Assembly: GCA_050743365.1 (NCBI GenBank) | Contig: JBOGFI010000014.1 | Span: 1-9,580, forward strand | Direction of reading: 5' to 3' | Length of the DNA: 9,580 nucleotides | Source: JBOGFI01 sp050743365 | Lineage (GTDB): Bacteria > Actinomycetota > Acidimicrobiia > IMCC26256 > JACDBD01 | Part shown: positions 7,085-9,580 of the stretch, piece by piece | Position numbering within the stretch: the stretch's first letter is position 1 | Layout of the letters: every line of letters starts with the position of its first letter | Notes under the pieces: model-generated | What the model was told of the DNA's origin: nothing | Databases searched by the model: none | The model's input: the letters and a program-made list of their open reading frames with translations, nothing else | Translations under genes and position numbers: made by a program

Positions 7085-9274
7085 ATGTTGAAGCGGATCG
7101 CCCGCACCTCGTACCGCCGCCGCCGCTGGGTGGTGGCGGGCTGGATCGTCTTCCTCGTCGCCATCTCGGCCGTCGGCTCGGCGGCCGGGGGCGTGTTCAA
7201 GAACGACTTCGCCCTGCCGGGCTCCGAGAGCTCCGACGCCTTCGACCTCCTCGAGGAGCGGGGGTTCGGCGATCGGGCCGGCTTCACCGGCCAGATCGCC
7301 CTCGAGGCCGACCAGGGCATCCGCGACCCCGCCGTCCAGGAAGCGATTGAGGCGGCGTTCGCCGAGGTCGAGGAGACGGTGCCCGACGTCGAGGTCGTGA
7401 GCCCGTACAGCGGGGAAGGCGCGAACCAGATCGCCGCGGGCGGGCAGATCGCCTACGCCGAGGTGAACCTGGCCGACCGGCCCGACGCCGACTTCTTCGA
7501 CGCCGCCGACGAGATCGAGGCGATCACCGACGACGTCGACGTCGAAGGCCTCCAGGTCGAGCTCGGTGGCGATCTCTTCGCCTCCCAGGAGATGCCGGCC
7601 AGCGAACTGATCGGTGTCCTGCTCGCGATCGTGGTCCTGCTGGTTGCGTTCGGGTCGGTGCTCGCCGCCGGCCTGCCGATCATGACCGCGCTGTTCGGCA
7701 TCGGCACCGGCACCGCGCTGGTGCAGCTGGCGGCCAACGGGCTCACGATGCCCGACTTCACCACCCAGGCGGTGGCGATGATCGGCATCGGTGTCGGCAT
7801 CGACTACGCGCTCCTGATCGTCACCCGGTACCGCCAGGCGATGGTGGACGGCCGCGACCCGGAGCGCGCCGTGCTGCTCGCGCTCGACACTGCCGGGCGT
7901 GCGGTGCTGTTCGCCGGCACGACCGTCGTGATCGCGGTGCTCGGCATGCTGCTGATCGACGTGCCGGCCGTGCGCGGCCTCGCCGTCGGCATCGCCCTCG
8001 GTGTGCTCATGACGATGCTCGCCGCCATCACCCTGCTTCCGGCCGTGCTCGGCTTCGTCGGCAAGAACATCGACAAGCTCGGGCTCCCGCACCGCAAGCG
8101 CGCCGAAGGCCAGATCGAGGGTTCGTTCTGGCACCGCTGGAGTCACACGCTCCAGCGCCGCCCGTGGACGGCCGCGATCACCGGCGTCGTCATCCTCGTC
8201 GTGCTCGCGATCCCGGTGTTCTCGATGCGGCTGGCGTTCGCCGACGCCGGGAACCGGCCGACGTCGGACACCACCCGCCAGGCCTACGACATGCTCTCAG
8301 ACGGGTTCGGCGCCGGGTTCAACGGACCGCTGCTCATAGCGGCGGACATGCCCGACGGCCAGTCCGACCTGGCGACCCTGGGCGAGCTCACGGGTGCGCT
8401 CAACCAGACCCCGGGCGTGGAGTTCGCGACCGAGCCCATCCCGAACGAGGCGGGCGACGCCGCGATCATCCAGGTGTTCCCCACCACGTCCCCGCAGTCG
8501 GAGGAGACGGCCCAGCTCGTGGACACGCTGCGCGACGACGTCGTGTCCGGCGTGACCGACGGGACGGAGCTCGACGTGAAGGTCGGCGGTCTGACCGCGG
8601 GTGCGGTCGACTACTCCAACTACACGGAGAAGCGCCTGCCGGTGTTCATCGGCGCCGTGCTCATCCTGTCGTTCCTGCTGCTGATGGTCGTGTTCCGCAG
8701 CCTGCTCGTGCCGCTGAAGGCCGTCATCGTGAACCTGCTGTCGATCGGTGCTGCCTACGGCGCAATGGTCGCGGTGTTCCAGTACGGCTGGCTGAAGGAC
8801 GTCATCGGCTTGTCCAAGTCGGGGCCGATCGAAGCGTGGGTGCCGATGATGCTGTTCGCGATCGTGTTCGGCCTGTCGATGGACTACGAGGTCTTCCTCC
8901 TCTCTCGTATCCGGGAGGAGTACGACCGGACCGGGAACAACAACACCGCCGTCGCTGACGGGCTCGCCGCCACCGCCCGGGTGATCACCGCCGCCGCGCT
9001 GATCATGGTGTTCGTGTTCGGTGCGTTCATCCTCGGCGCCGACCGGTCGATCAAGCTCTTCGGCTTCGGCCTCGCGTTCGCGGTCGCGCTCGACGCCACG
9101 TTGGTGCGGCTCGTCCTTGTGCCGGCGACCATGGAGCTGCTGGGCGACCGCAACTGGTGGCTGCCGAAGTGGCTCGACCGGATCCTGCCGGTGGTCCACG
9201 TCGACGTGGTCGAGGACGAACTCGACGCGGAGCTCGACGAGCTCTCACGGCAGGAGACCCCCGCCCTGCGGTGA
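7085..9274 (+). CDS. MMPL-family (RND superfamily) transporter, YdfJ-like
   Basis: This is a predicted proton-driven inner-membrane exporter of 729 residues with the duplicated MMPL layout. After a basic N-terminus comes TM1 (about 15-36), an extracytoplasmic porter loop (about 38-172, beginning FKNDFALPGSES), and a five-helix bundle (about 173-326) containing GIGVGIDYALLIVTRYR with Asp240-Tyr241. The second half repeats this: TM7 (about 361-381), a second loop (about 382-517), and helices about 518-685 with FGLSMDYEVFLLSRIREEY carrying Asp600-Tyr601. These Asp-Tyr pairs correspond to the proton-relay pairs known in mycobacterial MmpL3. A short acidic tail (VEDELDAELDELSRQE, 709-724) ends the protein. 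Length fits the smaller YdfJ-like MMPL proteins rather than MmpL3. The divergent marR suggests inducible efflux of a toxic compound or lipid; the substrate cannot be read from sequence. ATG at 7085 is fixed by a strong AAGGAG. Confidence 0.96.
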   Translation: MLKRIARTSYRRRRWVVAGWIVFLVAISAVGSAAGGVFKNDFALPGSESSDAFDLLEERGFGDRAGFTGQIALEADQGIRDPAVQEAIEAAFAEVEETVPDVEVVSPYSGEGANQIAAGGQIAYAEVNLADRPDADFFDAADEIEAITDDVDVEGLQVELGGDLFASQEMPASELIGVLLAIVVLLVAFGSVLAAGLPIMTALFGIGTGTALVQLAANGLTMPDFTTQAVAMIGIGVGIDYALLIVTRYRQAMVDGRDPERAVLLALDTAGRAVLFAGTTVVIAVLGMLLIDVPAVRGLAVGIALGVLMTMLAAITLLPAVLGFVGKNIDKLGLPHRKRAEGQIEGSFWHRWSHTLQRRPWTAAITGVVILVVLAIPVFSMRLAFADAGNRPTSDTTRQAYDMLSDGFGAGFNGPLLIAADMPDGQSDLATLGELTGALNQTPGVEFATEPIPNEAGDAAIIQVFPTTSPQSEETAQLVDTLRDDVVSGVTDGTELDVKVGGLTAGAVDYSNYTEKRLPVFIGAVLILSFLLLMVVFRSLLVPLKAVIVNLLSIGAAYGAMVAVFQYGWLKDVIGLSKSGPIEAWVPMMLFAIVFGLSMDYEVFLLSRIREEYDRTGNNNTAVADGLAATARVITAAALIMVFVFGAFILGADRSIKLFGFGLAFAVALDATLVRLVLVPATMELLGDRNWWLPKWLDRILPVVHVDVVEDELDAELDELSRQETPALR

Positions 9275-9306
9275 CGACGGGCGGCGGTGGCGGCGCGACC
9301 GGTTCC

Positions 9307-9312
9307 TAGACT
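9307..9312 (+). promoter_or_regulatory. Candidate -10 for a leaderless DUF501 transcript
   Basis: TAGACT matches the -10 consensus at four of six bases, including T, A and final T, and ends 6 nt before the GTG at 9319. Transcription would start at or next to the start codon. There is no usable Shine-Dalgarno (GGAG at 9314-9317 is only 1 nt from the GTG). This is the arrangement seen for many leaderless actinobacterial genes. Confidence 0.42.
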
Positions 9313-9318
9313 CGGAGT

Positions 9319-9580
9319 GTGCCCGCCACCGCCGCCGACGTCGCCGCGCTGACCGAGCTCCTGGGTCGCGAGCCCGAGGCCGAGTTCGAGGTGGTGGCGC
9401 GCGACGCCCGGGGCCGTCCCGTCGTGATCCGCAACGCGCCTCTGCTGCTCGACGGCACGCCCATGCCCACCCGCTACTGGCTCGTCGACCCCGACCTCAC
9501 GCCGGCGGTGTCACGCCTCGAGGCCGCGGGCGGCGTGCGCCGGGCCGCGGCCGCGGTAGACGCCGACGCCCTGGCCACCG
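9319..9580 (+). CDS. DUF501 family protein, N-terminal part (3' end outside window)
   Basis: The frame from GTG at 9319 stays open to the window end, giving 87 residues of a protein of unknown function in the DUF501 family. Recognisable elements are LGREPEAEFEVVARD near the start (15-29), GRPVVIRNAPLLLDGTPMPTRYWL (split here as GRPVVIRNAPLL and DGTPMPTRYWL, about 32-54) and the motif VSRLEAAGGVRR (about 62-73). In Actinobacteria this gene usually follows ftsB and precedes ppx (exopolyphosphatase), so ppx would be expected to the right. Where my memory of homologues has a Cys (R-C-x-x-G and, in some, W-L-T-C-P) this protein has Asp, so a Cys-based metal site is not supported here. The GTG at 9317 is in another frame and gives a Pro-rich artefact. 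Function is unknown; family assignment is fairly sure. Confidence 0.85.
   Translation, partial: MPATAADVAALTELLGREPEAEFEVVARDARGRPVVIRNAPLLLDGTPMPTRYWLVDPDLTPAVSRLEAAGGVRRAAAAVDADALAT

Noticed and set aside
7070..8146. 358-codon open frame opposite the MMPL gene, with a second of 300 codons at 8297-9199
   Set aside because: The products are rich in Asp, His, Arg and Gly with no transmembrane or domain pattern, while the plus strand encodes an unmistakable MMPL protein.

Overview
The window is a high-GC actinobacterial chromosome segment with non-ATG starts in its housekeeping genes and no RNA genes, phage or transposon signatures. Gene content and order point to an actinobacterium; protein character (SurA-like lipoprotein next to mfd, YabN-type MazG fusion) makes me favour the class Acidimicrobiia, but that is inference, not a measured placement.

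The backbone is a rightward housekeeping block that I recall as conserved across Actinobacteria (for example in Mycobacterium: mfd, mazG, lpqU, eno, a FtsB/DivIC-like gene, a DUF501 gene, ppx). Here it reads: the 3' end of mfd (1-635), a parvulin-type peptidyl-prolyl isomerase lipoprotein (653-1672), mazG in a methylase-MazG-MazG fusion (1675-3183), eno (4709-5998), ftsB/divIC overlapping eno by 8 bp (5991-6404), and the start of the DUF501 gene (9319-9580, cut by the window edge).

Two accessory modules interrupt this block. The first is a leftward soluble cytochrome P450 (3223-4473) between mazG and eno, where mycobacteria carry lpqU. The second is a divergent marR / MMPL-transporter pair (6471-9274) between ftsB and the DUF501 gene. 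The pair looks like a regulator and the export pump it controls; its 104-bp divergent intergenic region holds two good promoter candidates that overlap face to face, and short dyads that could be operators.

The backbone genes cover transcription-coupled repair, extracytoplasmic protein folding, clearance of non-canonical NTPs, glycolysis and cell division. The accessory modules cover oxidative chemistry and drug or lipid efflux. I do not see a clearly new biological system. The points most worth checking are the two insertions into conserved synteny, the overlapping marR/MMPL promoters, the eroded metal site in the C-terminal MazG repeat, and a G8 tract whose one-base loss would fuse enolase to FtsB.
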